Of a stretch of DNA of 21,090 nucleotides, positions 8,499-16,599 are shown piece by piece. A program made the translations under genes and the position numbers. The stretch spans positions 1 to 21,090 of the forward strand of contig JAAYYM010000054.1 of NCBI GenBank assembly GCA_012515365.1, read 5' to 3'. The DNA comes from Clostridia bacterium. GTDB lineage: Bacteria > Bacillota_A > Clostridia > Lachnospirales > Lachnospiraceae. The notes under the pieces are model-generated. The model saw only the letters and a program-made list of their open reading frames with translations. It did no database searches and was not told the DNA's origin. The stretch's first letter is position 1. Every line of letters begins with the position of its first letter.

Positions 8499-9356
8499 CT
8501 AGACAGCGGCTTTCCATACATAAGTAATCTCAATCGGCTGGGCTTCTGTTTTAGCAATTCTAAGCCCCTCTATCCCCATATCATCTTCACAGTTGACATA
8601 TTGGTAATGGTCTGCAAGCATACAGTAATAAGCCTGTTTACAGCATAATTCGAGCCCTCTCTCTCGATCAATACACTTTAGAAAATGAATATCTGCCATT
8701 TTTTCATTAATAGTTGAGGATATGATATATGCAACAGGTTGCTTATCCTTATACATGACTACACCCTCCAGATGCAACTCTTCAAAGTACTGCAGGGCTT
8801 TCTCGACAGGACGCAGATCAGCTTCGTCAAGTTCTCTGCCCTTTCCACGCTTGCGCACCCATGCGTTGTTAATCTGGCATAGATCAGAGAATTGTTCCTT
8901 CGTAATCTTTTCAAATGTAATACCGTTTCTATGTAATGCATGGCGCAGATCCTTACGCATTTGTGCATACTTATGTCCTACGAGCCGGATCTGTTCATGC
9001 AGCAAGTAGATATACTCTGATTCATCGCGATCTTCTGTTGTACGAAATACACCTGGCCAGTTTTCTTCCAGATAAAGAAGATCCTCTTTACGAAGCTGGA
9101 GCAGCTGCCCATGTCCGTTTATGATGTTCTGTTCTATGAATGCTTTCTTTTTGTCTGCATTTCCACAGGGAAAATAGTATCCATCAGGCCGCTTCAGCAC
9201 GTAGAAGTCCTCTTCCAGATGCAGCTGAATCCCTAGTCTTTCAGCCCACAAAAAAGCCGAGACAAACAAATGCGAGGATAGGGACTGTCCTTCTTGCAAT
9301 CTGATCGACTCAAATGCTTTAGCGTCATTCAGTTCTATTGTGCGAAATGTATACAT
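8499..9356 (-). CDS. DUF2156 (phosphatidylglycerol lysyltransferase C-domain-like) GNAT-fold protein
   Basis: A soluble 285-residue protein of the DUF2156 family, which shares the double-GNAT fold of the catalytic part of MprF-type aminoacyl-phosphatidylglycerol synthases. Seen in sequence: GHKYAQMRKDLRHALHRN (127-144), the usual basic helix of the family, and VNCEDDMGIEGLR (254-266) followed by IAKTEAQP, the hallmark C-terminal motif. There is no membrane flippase domain, so it is not a full MprF. Substrate and reaction are unknown; aminoacyl or acyl transfer is inferred. The ATG at 9356 has AAAGGA about nine bases upstream. It sits 28 bases after the cation transporter gene and 25 before the MATE gene, so it is probably part of the same transcript. 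Confidence 0.85.
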   Translation of the reverse strand: MYTFRTIELNDAKAFESIRLQEGQSLSSHLFVSAFLWAERLGIQLHLEEDFYVLKRPDGYYFPCGNADKKKAFIEQNIINGHGQLLQLRKEDLLYLEENWPGVFRTTEDRDESEYIYLLHEQIRLVGHKYAQMRKDLRHALHRNGITFEKITKEQFSDLCQINNAWVRKRGKGRELDEADLRPVEKALQYFEELHLEGVVMYKDKQPVAYIISSTINEKMADIHFLKCIDRERGLELCCKQAYYCMLADHYQYVNCEDDMGIEGLRIAKTEAQPIEITYVWKAAV

Positions 9357-9384
9357 AACCTATTCCTTTGTTTTACCTTTCTGT

Positions 9385-10551
9385 TTAGATGCTTGTCTTA
9401 TCAACATCTATGACCGCAAAATAATTGCCCTCCATATGCTCAATCTGCATTTTGATACTGCTTACAATTTCTTCATCTTTCAGATTAAGTCCAAATGGGA
9501 TCACAATATCGAAGATCAGATTCGTATGAGTCGGTCCCGTTACCACCCTAAAATCATGCATTGACAGATGAGGATTTATGCCCTTGACTATTTCAGTCAC
9601 TTTTGCATTTAACTGATTGACAAGCTCATCATCAGTGACAACCGGATCCATATGTATGACGGCACTACAGCCGAATTCTGCTAACAATTCGCGTTCGATA
9701 TTATCGATGGTATCGTGTAGTTTTAAAATATTTCCGGATGCTGGTACCTCTGTATGTAAAGAAATCATCCGACGTCCCGGACCATAATCATGCACGACCA
9801 GATCATGCACTCCGACAATCTGTTCATGTGCCATGACAAACTCTGTGAGTTCTTTTACGTACTCTGGGTCAGCCGGCTGTCCCAACAGCGGACTTAGGGT
9901 ATCTTTTGCAGCTCCAAAGCCTGCCTTTAAAATAAAGCATCCGACGATCAGACCACCGATTCCGTCAATTTGTAATCCGGTCAGCTCAGAAACAATCATA
10001 CTGCCCAATACTACACTCGTAGTGATACAGTCACTTAGACTGTCAGTCGCAGTAGCATGAATACTGGCAGATTTTAATTTCTTTGCAATTGCGTTGTTAT
10101 AGTAAAACATATAAAGCTTAACAAAGATAGAAACTACAAGGATTATTACCGTGAGCCATCCAAAATTGATTGCATTCGGATTGATGATTTTTCCGATAGA
10201 CGTTTTGCAAAGCTCCAGCCCCATCACAACTATAACAACGGACACGATAAACCCAGTCAGATACTCGATCCTGCCATGACCAAATGGATGATTCTGATCT
10301 GCATCCTGCCCCGCCAGTCTAAATCCAAATAAAGTTACAACTGAAGAACCGGCATCCGAAAGATTATTAGCCGCATCAGCCATAATTGCGATAGAATTGC
10401 TTAAAAATCCAGCTGTTAATTTGATGATAAACAAAATCAGATTCAGCCCAATCCCAACAGCACCACACAGCATTCCATAGGATTGTCTTACTTTGATTTT
10501 ATCTATATCATCTTTATCCTTAATCAGCCATTTGATTAGTAACGTCATCAT
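9385..10551 (-). CDS. Cation diffusion facilitator, manganese-type, with doubled C-terminal domain
   Basis: Inner-membrane metal/proton antiporter of the CDF family, 388 residues. Six TM segments occupy roughly 28-210. The TM2 metal site reads NNLSD (N62 with D66) and the TM5 site DSLSD (D170 with D174); an NxxxD plus DxxxD pair is the pattern reported for manganese CDFs such as MntE/MneS, rather than the H/D pattern of zinc transporters. HPFGHGR (88-94) in the TM2-TM3 loop is the usual family marker. The cytoplasmic part (about 212-388) is longer than the ~90 residues of FieF and appears to hold two dimerisation-type modules. The start ATG at 10551 overlaps the previous stop by one base (TAATG); a second ATG follows directly. 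Manganese export is inference. Confidence 0.88.
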   Translation of the reverse strand: MMTLLIKWLIKDKDDIDKIKVRQSYGMLCGAVGIGLNLILFIIKLTAGFLSNSIAIMADAANNLSDAGSSVVTLFGFRLAGQDADQNHPFGHGRIEYLTGFIVSVVIVVMGLELCKTSIGKIINPNAINFGWLTVIILVVSIFVKLYMFYYNNAIAKKLKSASIHATATDSLSDCITTSVVLGSMIVSELTGLQIDGIGGLIVGCFILKAGFGAAKDTLSPLLGQPADPEYVKELTEFVMAHEQIVGVHDLVVHDYGPGRRMISLHTEVPASGNILKLHDTIDNIERELLAEFGCSAVIHMDPVVTDDELVNQLNAKVTEIVKGINPHLSMHDFRVVTGPTHTNLIFDIVIPFGLNLKDEEIVSSIKMQIEHMEGNYFAVIDVDKTSI

Positions 10552-11687
10552 TATTCCATATCCTCTGGTATTCGTCTGAATTTACTTGCATCCTTAAATA
10601 GTATTTTTACACTTCTGATAAAATTGCTAAACATTCCTGCACGGTACAGATTATATACGATCATACCAATCGGTACGGCAACGATCAGACCAAATGCTCC
10701 GTTCAGTTTGAAACCGATAAACAATAGCAATAAAGTCGGTATCGGTGCAAGACCGATCGAGTCACTAACCATTTTAGGCTGTATCAACTGTCTGATCAGC
10801 TGACTGATCGCCCATATAACAGCGAGTCCGATTGCCATTCTGTAGTTGCCCGTGATCAGTTGATAAATTGCCCATGGCCACATAACAGCACCTGTTCCAA
10901 AAAACGGAAGAAAATCTAACAGAGCAATTAGTAATGCAATCAAAAGGGCATAATCCACTCTTAAGATCAGCAGTCCTGCCAAAAGGATAAGATATACAAC
11001 TCCCATGATTTTAAACTGGGCTTTAAAATAACCACCTACCGCATCTTTTAACGTACCATATACAACATTCCATCTTGTAATGGCAGAAGCAGGGATCATT
11101 TTCTGCATTTTTTCCACTACGTACTCTTTTTCAGCAACAAAGAAATATGCTGACAATACCGCCATGATGATACCGATGATCACAGATGGCAGATTCATAG
11201 CAAAGCTGCTTGCAGCCTCGGCTACCGGCACTCCCATAGACTTAATGAAGGAGGAAGTATTCGCATTTAAATTCTCAGAAAGGCTGTTGAACCATTCCTG
11301 GACAGAATCAGGCATTCTATGCAGATATCCCTCAAAAACAGTTGTCATTTCCGTAACATTTGCAGTAACACTTGCCCATAAATCCGGAATGTTTTCTGCA
11401 AATCCAACCGTTTGTGAAATCAACATCGAAATAATCAAATAAAGGATCAATACAACTATTGCAATTGTGAACACAATGACCACGGCTGAGCCTGCTTTTC
11501 TCAATATCTTCATGCGTTTTTCAAGAAATTTAACCATCGGATTTGCAAGCAATGCGATACATCCGCCTACCACAAAGGGCATAAAATAAACAATGATTCG
11601 TGGTAAAATATAGATACAAAACAGAACTGCCAAAATCATAGTCACAATGTTGAGTAAAATTTTACAATATTTGATCGATGGTTTCAT
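10551..11687 (-). CDS. AI-2E family / YtvI-like sporulation membrane protein
   Basis: Integral membrane protein of 378 residues of the AI-2E transporter (PerM) family. Family features visible: an N-terminal pair of helices (about 10-55) with the ANPMVKFLE motif (47-55), a helix at 66-90, a soluble amphipathic region (about 95-155), and a C-terminal helix bundle containing LDFLPFFGTGAVMWPWA and LIQPKMVSDSIGL, both typical. In endospore-forming Clostridia this subtype is usually named YtvI, a sporulation integral membrane protein; its exact role is not established. The ATG at 11687 has GGAGG six bases upstream and overlaps the end of engB by 26 bases. The stop overlaps the cation transporter start by one base. 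Confidence 0.88.
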   Translation of the reverse strand: MKPSIKYCKILLNIVTMILAVLFCIYILPRIIVYFMPFVVGGCIALLANPMVKFLEKRMKILRKAGSAVVIVFTIAIVVLILYLIISMLISQTVGFAENIPDLWASVTANVTEMTTVFEGYLHRMPDSVQEWFNSLSENLNANTSSFIKSMGVPVAEAASSFAMNLPSVIIGIIMAVLSAYFFVAEKEYVVEKMQKMIPASAITRWNVVYGTLKDAVGGYFKAQFKIMGVVYLILLAGLLILRVDYALLIALLIALLDFLPFFGTGAVMWPWAIYQLITGNYRMAIGLAVIWAISQLIRQLIQPKMVSDSIGLAPIPTLLLLFIGFKLNGAFGLIVAVPIGMIVYNLYRAGMFSNFIRSVKILFKDASKFRRIPEDME

Positions 11688-12273
11688 ATAATTCCTCCCG
11701 TCCTTGCTTGGTTTGTGCTGAAAATGGAATAATTAATGTACCTTTTTCCACCTGTAATCCATTTTTGATTTCCTTAAGTTGTTTTGGTATCTGGCTGCGG
11801 TTTATCTTATCAAGCTTTGTTGCAACGATAATCGGAGCATATCCATTATGCAGAATCCAGTCATACATATTTCTATCATTTGCAGATGGGGTATGTCTGA
11901 TATCCACAAGAAGAAACACTGCTTTTAACTGTTTCGAGCTATTCAGATATCTCTCGATCATGTTTCCCCACTCTGCCTTAGCTTTTTCAGAAGCCTTGGC
12001 AAATCCGTATCCCGGAAGATCAACCAGATAAAAAATGGACTCATTTTTGGTATCATCATCCTGACAGGCTGTTACATGATAAAAATTGACCGTTTGAGTC
12101 TTTCCAGGCTGTGCAGATGTTCTGGCAAGAGATTTCCGATTCATGATCGCATTGATCAGAGATGATTTTCCAACGTTACTCTTTCCGGCAAATGCAATCT
12201 CAGAAAAATCATTATCCGGAAATTTACTTGTTACTCCACAGACTGTTTCTAACTCCACTTGTTTGATTTTCAT
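11662..12273 (-). CDS. engB: Ribosome biogenesis GTP-binding protein YsxC/EngB
   Basis: Essential TRAFAC-class GTPase needed for large ribosomal subunit assembly; cytoplasmic, 203 residues as usual. All G motifs are present: G1 GKSNVGKSS (30-38), G2 PGKTQT (56-61), G3 DLPGYG (85-90), G4 TKLD (152-155) and G5 SA (185-186). The start ATG overlaps the lon stop by four bases (ATGA), with GAGG seven bases upstream inside lon, indicating translational coupling. Downstream of lon is its usual place in Firmicutes. Confidence 0.97.
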   Translation of the reverse strand: MKIKQVELETVCGVTSKFPDNDFSEIAFAGKSNVGKSSLINAIMNRKSLARTSAQPGKTQTVNFYHVTACQDDDTKNESIFYLVDLPGYGFAKASEKAKAEWGNMIERYLNSSKQLKAVFLLVDIRHTPSANDRNMYDWILHNGYAPIIVATKLDKINRSQIPKQLKEIKNGLQVEKGTLIIPFSAQTKQGREELYETIDQIL

Positions 12274-14597
12274 AAAGCTTCCTCTAATACTTCCTTCATA
12301 GTCTCGACATACACAATTGAAATACCATCCTTAATCTCATCTGATATTTCATTGATATCACGTTCATTTTTCTTTGGTACCAGTACCTTTTTTATATTGG
12401 CGTTCTTTGCTGCAAGAACCTTTTCTTTCAATCCGCCGATCGGCAGCACTCTGCCACGCAATGTAATTTCTCCTGTCATCGCAACATCTGCATGAACCGG
12501 CTTCTTTGTAATGGCAGAAAGCAATGCAGTTGCCATCGTAATTCCGGCGCTGGGACCATCCTTTGGTACCGAGCCTTGAGGAATATGGATATGAAAGTCA
12601 TGTTTCTTAAAATAGTCCTGTGCAATCTTATATTCATTGCTGATCGAACGAATATAGCTCATTCCGATCTTGGCGGATTCCTTCATGACATCTCCAAGTT
12701 GACCTGTCAGAAGAATTTCACCTTTTCCCGGCATGATATTGACCTCTATTTGTAATGTATCGCCTCCGACACTCGTCCACGCCAAGCCTCTGACAATGCC
12801 GACTTCATCGCGTTCATTTGCCATATCATAGTGATATCGCTCTGTTCCTAAATATTTTTCCAGATTTTCCTCCGTCACACGAACCTGCTGATCTGATCCA
12901 GAACCATCCTCTTTGCAGATTTCTCTTGCAGCCTTTCTGCAGATTTCACCAATTTTCCGCTCCAGCTGTCTGACACCTGCTTCCTTTGTATAATTACGTG
13001 CGATATGTTCGATGGCAGGATCCTCGATCACCAGCATATCTCCTGATAATCCATTTTTGCTCATCTGCTTACGAATCAGGTGTTCCTTTGCAATGTGCAT
13101 CTTCTCGTTTTCCGTGTAACTAGTCACCTCTACGATTTCCATACGATCTAACAGCGGTCTCGGGATATCAGATAATGAATTGGCAGTTGCTATAAAGAGC
13201 ACTTCTGACAAATCAATCGGAATTTCGATGTAATGATCTCTGAAACTCTTATTTTGTTCTGCATCCAGCACTTCCAGCAAGGCAGATGCAGTATCACCTT
13301 TATAATCTTTGCTTAACTTATCAATCTCATCCAATAAGATCAAGGGATTTCTGACTCCGGCATTTTTGAGCCCCATTGCGATCCTGCCCGGCATGGCACC
13401 GACATAGGTTTTTCTGTGACCGCGTATCTCTGCTTCATCTCTGACTCCGCCTAATGAAATCCGCACATATTTTTTGTTTAAAGATCGAGCAACTGATTTA
13501 GCAATAGAAGTCTTGCCTGTTCCAGGAGGTCCTACCAGACAAATAATCGGGCTCTCTCCCTTTTTTGTCAGATTTCTGACTGCCAAAAACTCGATCATCC
13601 GGTCCTTGACTTTTTCCATCCCATAATGATCTGCATTTAATATTTCTTCTGCATTTTTTAAACTCTTATTATCTCTTGACAGCTTGTTCCACGGCATTTC
13701 GAGTATCGTTTCAATATATCCGCGTACAACTGCACTTTCAGAAGAGTTTGTTGAAATCTGACGAAAACGTGAGATCTCTTTCTCCAGTTTTTCCTTTACA
13801 TATGCAGGTGCTTTTAACTTCTCCATCTGCTGTGTATAATCGTCAGCATCAGAAAGTGAATGATCTTCTCCGAGGGCTTCCTTAATGAACTGTAGCTGTT
13901 CTCTCAGAATGTATTCCTTTTGATTTTTTTCCACTCTGTCCTTGATCTGCTGCTGAAGTTCTTTTTGAATATTCATGACCTGAATGCTGTTACCCAGAAT
14001 GCGCGTCAGTTCTGCAAATCGCGCACGCTCATCTATTGTTTCTAAAAGAATCTGTCGTTTACTTGTATTCATTGGAATATTGATTGCAATATAATCCACC
14101 AGATCACCAATACGCGTTATCTTTTTGATCTGTTCTTCAATATTTCTTGAAATTCTGGGATTATGCTTCGCATACTCTTCCATCTGTGCATGCAGCGTAA
14201 GCATCATTGCTTCCGTCTCTTCAGAAGAAAGCTCTGACTCCTGTGTATTGATCAGTTTAACCTGAAATTTTAAGTACTTGATCTCTTCCTCTGCAAAAGA
14301 TGTCAGTAATTCTGCGCGCTGAATGGCTTCTACCAATACCCGGACCACTCCTTTGGGAAGCTTGATCACCTGTTTGATCATAGCCACTGAACCCATGGTA
14401 TATAGATCATCTATCGTAGGATGTAGCGTTTCAGTTTCTTTTTGCATGACAAGAAAGATCATCTGATCCTTAATCATCGCAGCCTCTATTGCACTAATCG
14501 ACTCTTCTCTCTCTATATCAAAATTTGTAATCATTCCAGGCATAATGTTCGTGCCACGTAATGCAATTGCCGGTAATACTTTCTTTTTAACTCTCAT
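12270..14597 (-). CDS. lon: ATP-dependent Lon protease
   Basis: Cytoplasmic AAA+ serine-lysine protease (LonA type) of 775 residues that degrades misfolded and regulatory proteins. Domain order: N-terminal LAN substrate-recognition region (about 5-200), coiled coil (about 215-280), AAA+ module with Walker A GPPGTGKTS (356-364) and Walker B LLDEID (421-426), then the protease domain with the catalytic Ser683 in GPSAG and Lys726 in GGLKEK. The ATG at 14597 has AGGAG six bases upstream. It lies 91 bases after clpX, across two GC hairpins that may terminate or attenuate transcription, and overlaps engB by four bases. The clpX-lon-engB order is the common Firmicutes arrangement. Confidence 0.98.
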   Translation of the reverse strand: MRVKKKVLPAIALRGTNIMPGMITNFDIEREESISAIEAAMIKDQMIFLVMQKETETLHPTIDDLYTMGSVAMIKQVIKLPKGVVRVLVEAIQRAELLTSFAEEEIKYLKFQVKLINTQESELSSEETEAMMLTLHAQMEEYAKHNPRISRNIEEQIKKITRIGDLVDYIAINIPMNTSKRQILLETIDERARFAELTRILGNSIQVMNIQKELQQQIKDRVEKNQKEYILREQLQFIKEALGEDHSLSDADDYTQQMEKLKAPAYVKEKLEKEISRFRQISTNSSESAVVRGYIETILEMPWNKLSRDNKSLKNAEEILNADHYGMEKVKDRMIEFLAVRNLTKKGESPIICLVGPPGTGKTSIAKSVARSLNKKYVRISLGGVRDEAEIRGHRKTYVGAMPGRIAMGLKNAGVRNPLILLDEIDKLSKDYKGDTASALLEVLDAEQNKSFRDHYIEIPIDLSEVLFIATANSLSDIPRPLLDRMEIVEVTSYTENEKMHIAKEHLIRKQMSKNGLSGDMLVIEDPAIEHIARNYTKEAGVRQLERKIGEICRKAAREICKEDGSGSDQQVRVTEENLEKYLGTERYHYDMANERDEVGIVRGLAWTSVGGDTLQIEVNIMPGKGEILLTGQLGDVMKESAKIGMSYIRSISNEYKIAQDYFKKHDFHIHIPQGSVPKDGPSAGITMATALLSAITKKPVHADVAMTGEITLRGRVLPIGGLKEKVLAAKNANIKKVLVPKKNERDINEISDEIKDGISIVYVETMKEVLEEAL

Positions 14598-14631
14598 CTT
14601 TTTCTCCTGCCCTACGGCTTCTTAACTAAGC

Positions 14632-14652
14632 AAAAAGCCGCCTTACGGCGGC
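14632..14652 (-). terminator. GC-rich intrinsic terminator between clpX and lon
   Basis: Minus-strand transcript: GCCGCC (14647-14652), loop GUAA, GGCGGC (14637-14642), then UUUUU (14632-14636). Six perfect GC pairs with a GNRA loop and a U run. It would end the tig-clpP-clpX transcript or act as an attenuator for lon, since no convincing promoter fits in the 34 bases between it and lon. Confidence 0.75.
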
Positions 14653-14656
14653 GCAT

Positions 14657-14681
14657 GTGCCACCCTGTCTTACGGTGGTAC
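14657..14681 (-). promoter_or_regulatory. Second hairpin upstream of the clpX-lon terminator
   Basis: Minus-strand arms CCACC (14674-14678) and GGTGG (14660-14664) pair perfectly, with two more outer pairs across one mismatch. The GGUGGC part (14659-14664) can instead pair with GCCGCC (14647-14652) of the terminator stem using one U-G, which would stop the terminator forming. The pairing options are seen in sequence; a regulatory role is inference. Confidence 0.45.
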
Positions 14682-14688
14682 TTATTCT

Positions 14689-15948
14689 TTATTTTGCTTT
14701 TTTCATTCGTTCTTCATGAACGATCAATGGCTGGCTTGTGCCCTCTACCGCCTGTTTTGTTATGACACAGCTCTCTATGCTGGTATCAGAAGGGATTTCA
14801 AACATCGGTTCGAGCATAATTTCTTCAATGATCGATCTGAGGCCTCTGGCTCCTGTTTTTCGTTTCAAAGCCTTTTCTGCGATCAATTCGATTGCTTCCG
14901 GCTCAAAAGTCAAATCCACACCATCTAATTCAAATAATTTCTTATATTGCTTGGTAATTGCGCTCTTAGGTTCATTTAGGATTCTGATCAATGAATCTTT
15001 GTCGAGTGCATCCAATGAAACACTGATTGGAACACGTCCTACAAACTCAGGGATCAGGCCAAACTTCGTCAGATCCTCAGGCATCACCTGATGGAAGAGC
15101 TGACTGAGCTCTCGTTCTTTTTTATCTTTTATTTCTGCATTAAAACCAATTGACTTCCGATCCAGTCTGCTTTCTATGATCTTATCCAGACCTTCAAATG
15201 CACCACCACAAATAAATAATATGTTTGTGGTATCGATCTGGATCAGCTCCTGATGCGGATGTTTCCTTCCCCCCTGAGGAGGTACGGAAGCAACAGTGCC
15301 TTCCAGGATCTTAAGGAGTGCCTGCTGCACACCTTCGCCGGATACATCTCTGGTAATCGATACATTCTCACCTTTTCGGGTAATCTTATCAATCTCATCA
15401 ACATAAATAATACCGTACTGTGCACGCTCGATATCATAATCTGCTGCCTGTATGATCTTCAGTAAAATGTTTTCTACATCTTCACCAACATAACCTGCTT
15501 CTGTGAGTGCTGTCGCATCTGCAATGGCAAACGGTACATTGATCACCTTTGCAAGTGTCTGTGCCAGCAACGTCTTACCAGAACCGGTAGGTCCCAGCAT
15601 GATAATATTACTTTTCTGCAGCTCAACATCCAAATCCTTATTAGCAAGTACTCTTTTGTAATGATTATATACGGCAACTGACAGCACTTTTTTTGCCTCA
15701 TCCTGACCAATCACATAATCATCAAGAAAATCTTTGATCTCACGTGGTTTCATCAGATTGATTTCCATCTCTGTCTTATCGTTGTCGCTTTGTTCATACT
15801 CTTCTTCAATGATATCCATACAGATATCTACACATTCATCACAGATATAAGCGCCGTTTGGTCCGGCAATCAGCTTTCTAACCTGATCCTGTGTCTTATT
15901 GCAAAAAGAGCATCTGATTCTTTCATCATTTCCTTTTCCTGACATCAT
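14689..15948 (-). CDS. clpX: ATP-dependent Clp protease ATP-binding subunit ClpX
   Basis: AAA+ unfoldase that recognises tagged substrates and feeds them into ClpP; 419 residues. The N-terminal zinc-binding domain has ligands Cys13, 16, 36 and 39. Walker A GPTGSGKT is at 119-126, the GYVG pore loop follows EAGYVGED, and Walker B is VDEIDK. The RKHP pore-entry loop and SIGF, the IGF-type ClpP docking loop, are present, so it should dock on the ClpP encoded next to it. Two ATGs lie in tandem (15948 and 15945); TAAGG precedes them closely, so the second may be the true start. Only three bases separate it from the clpP stop. Confidence 0.97.
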   Translation of the reverse strand: MMSGKGNDERIRCSFCNKTQDQVRKLIAGPNGAYICDECVDICMDIIEEEYEQSDNDKTEMEINLMKPREIKDFLDDYVIGQDEAKKVLSVAVYNHYKRVLANKDLDVELQKSNIIMLGPTGSGKTLLAQTLAKVINVPFAIADATALTEAGYVGEDVENILLKIIQAADYDIERAQYGIIYVDEIDKITRKGENVSITRDVSGEGVQQALLKILEGTVASVPPQGGRKHPHQELIQIDTTNILFICGGAFEGLDKIIESRLDRKSIGFNAEIKDKKERELSQLFHQVMPEDLTKFGLIPEFVGRVPISVSLDALDKDSLIRILNEPKSAITKQYKKLFELDGVDLTFEPEAIELIAEKALKRKTGARGLRSIIEEIMLEPMFEIPSDTSIESCVITKQAVEGTSQPLIVHEERMKKAK

Positions 15949-15951
15949 ACC

Positions 15952-16545
15952 TTACTTCTTTACTCCCCTGTTTGTGATCACACTGTCAATCAGACCATAC
16001 TGCATTGCTTCTTCAGCACTCTTCCAATTATCACGCTCTGTATCCTGACAGATTGTTTCAATCGGCTGCCCTGTGTTTTCAGACAATATCTTGTTCAATA
16101 ACGCTTTTGTTTTTGCCATATGTGCTGCTGCAATCTGGATTTCAGTTTCCTGTCCTTTTGCTCCGCCAAGTGGCTGATGAATCATGATTTCTGCGTTCGG
16201 AAGTGCCATTCTCTTTCCCTTTGTTCCTCCTGCAAGAAGGAATGCGCCAAAGCTGGCTGCCATACCGATACAGATTGTCTCTACATCGCATTTAATAAAC
16301 TGCATCGTATCATAAATAGCGAATCCTGCAGTAACGGATCCTCCCGGACTATTGATATACAGATGAATATCCTTGTCAGGATCTTCTGCTTCTAAGAATA
16401 ACAGCTGCGCAACAACAACACTGGCAACTGTATCATTGATCTCTTCTCCGAGAAAAATGATTCTATCCTTTAATAATCTGGAATAAATATCATAAGAACG
16501 TTCGCCTCTGCTCGTTTGTTCAATGACATAAGGTACTAAACTCAT
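15952..16545 (-). CDS. clpP: ATP-dependent Clp protease proteolytic subunit ClpP
   Basis: Serine peptidase that assembles into a double heptamer and degrades substrates delivered by ClpX. The catalytic triad Ser98 (in GMAASFGAF), His123 (in MIHQPLGG) and Asp172 (in TERD) is complete, and the family motif NSPGGSV is at 65-71. Length 197 fits. A GTG at 16551 would add two residues but has GGAGG only one base away; the ATG at 16545 has it at the ideal seven bases, so I chose the latter. It lies between tig and clpX, with a 54-base gap from tig containing no clear promoter or terminator. Confidence 0.97.
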   Translation of the reverse strand: MSLVPYVIEQTSRGERSYDIYSRLLKDRIIFLGEEINDTVASVVVAQLLFLEAEDPDKDIHLYINSPGGSVTAGFAIYDTMQFIKCDVETICIGMAASFGAFLLAGGTKGKRMALPNAEIMIHQPLGGAKGQETEIQIAAAHMAKTKALLNKILSENTGQPIETICQDTERDNWKSAEEAMQYGLIDSVITNRGVKK

Positions 16546-16599
16546 ACTCACACCTCCGGTTATATCTATTCTTCTTTATCTTCTCTTGTTTATTCTTAT

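Noticed and set aside
11080..11442. 120-codon plus-strand ORF
   Set aside because: Antisense to the AI-2E family gene, no RBS and no domain features.
14738..15091. 117-codon plus-strand ORF
   Set aside because: Antisense to clpX; Ser-rich shadow frame.
16546..16551. GTG start for clpP
   Set aside because: GGAGG is only one base from it but ideally spaced from the ATG two codons later.
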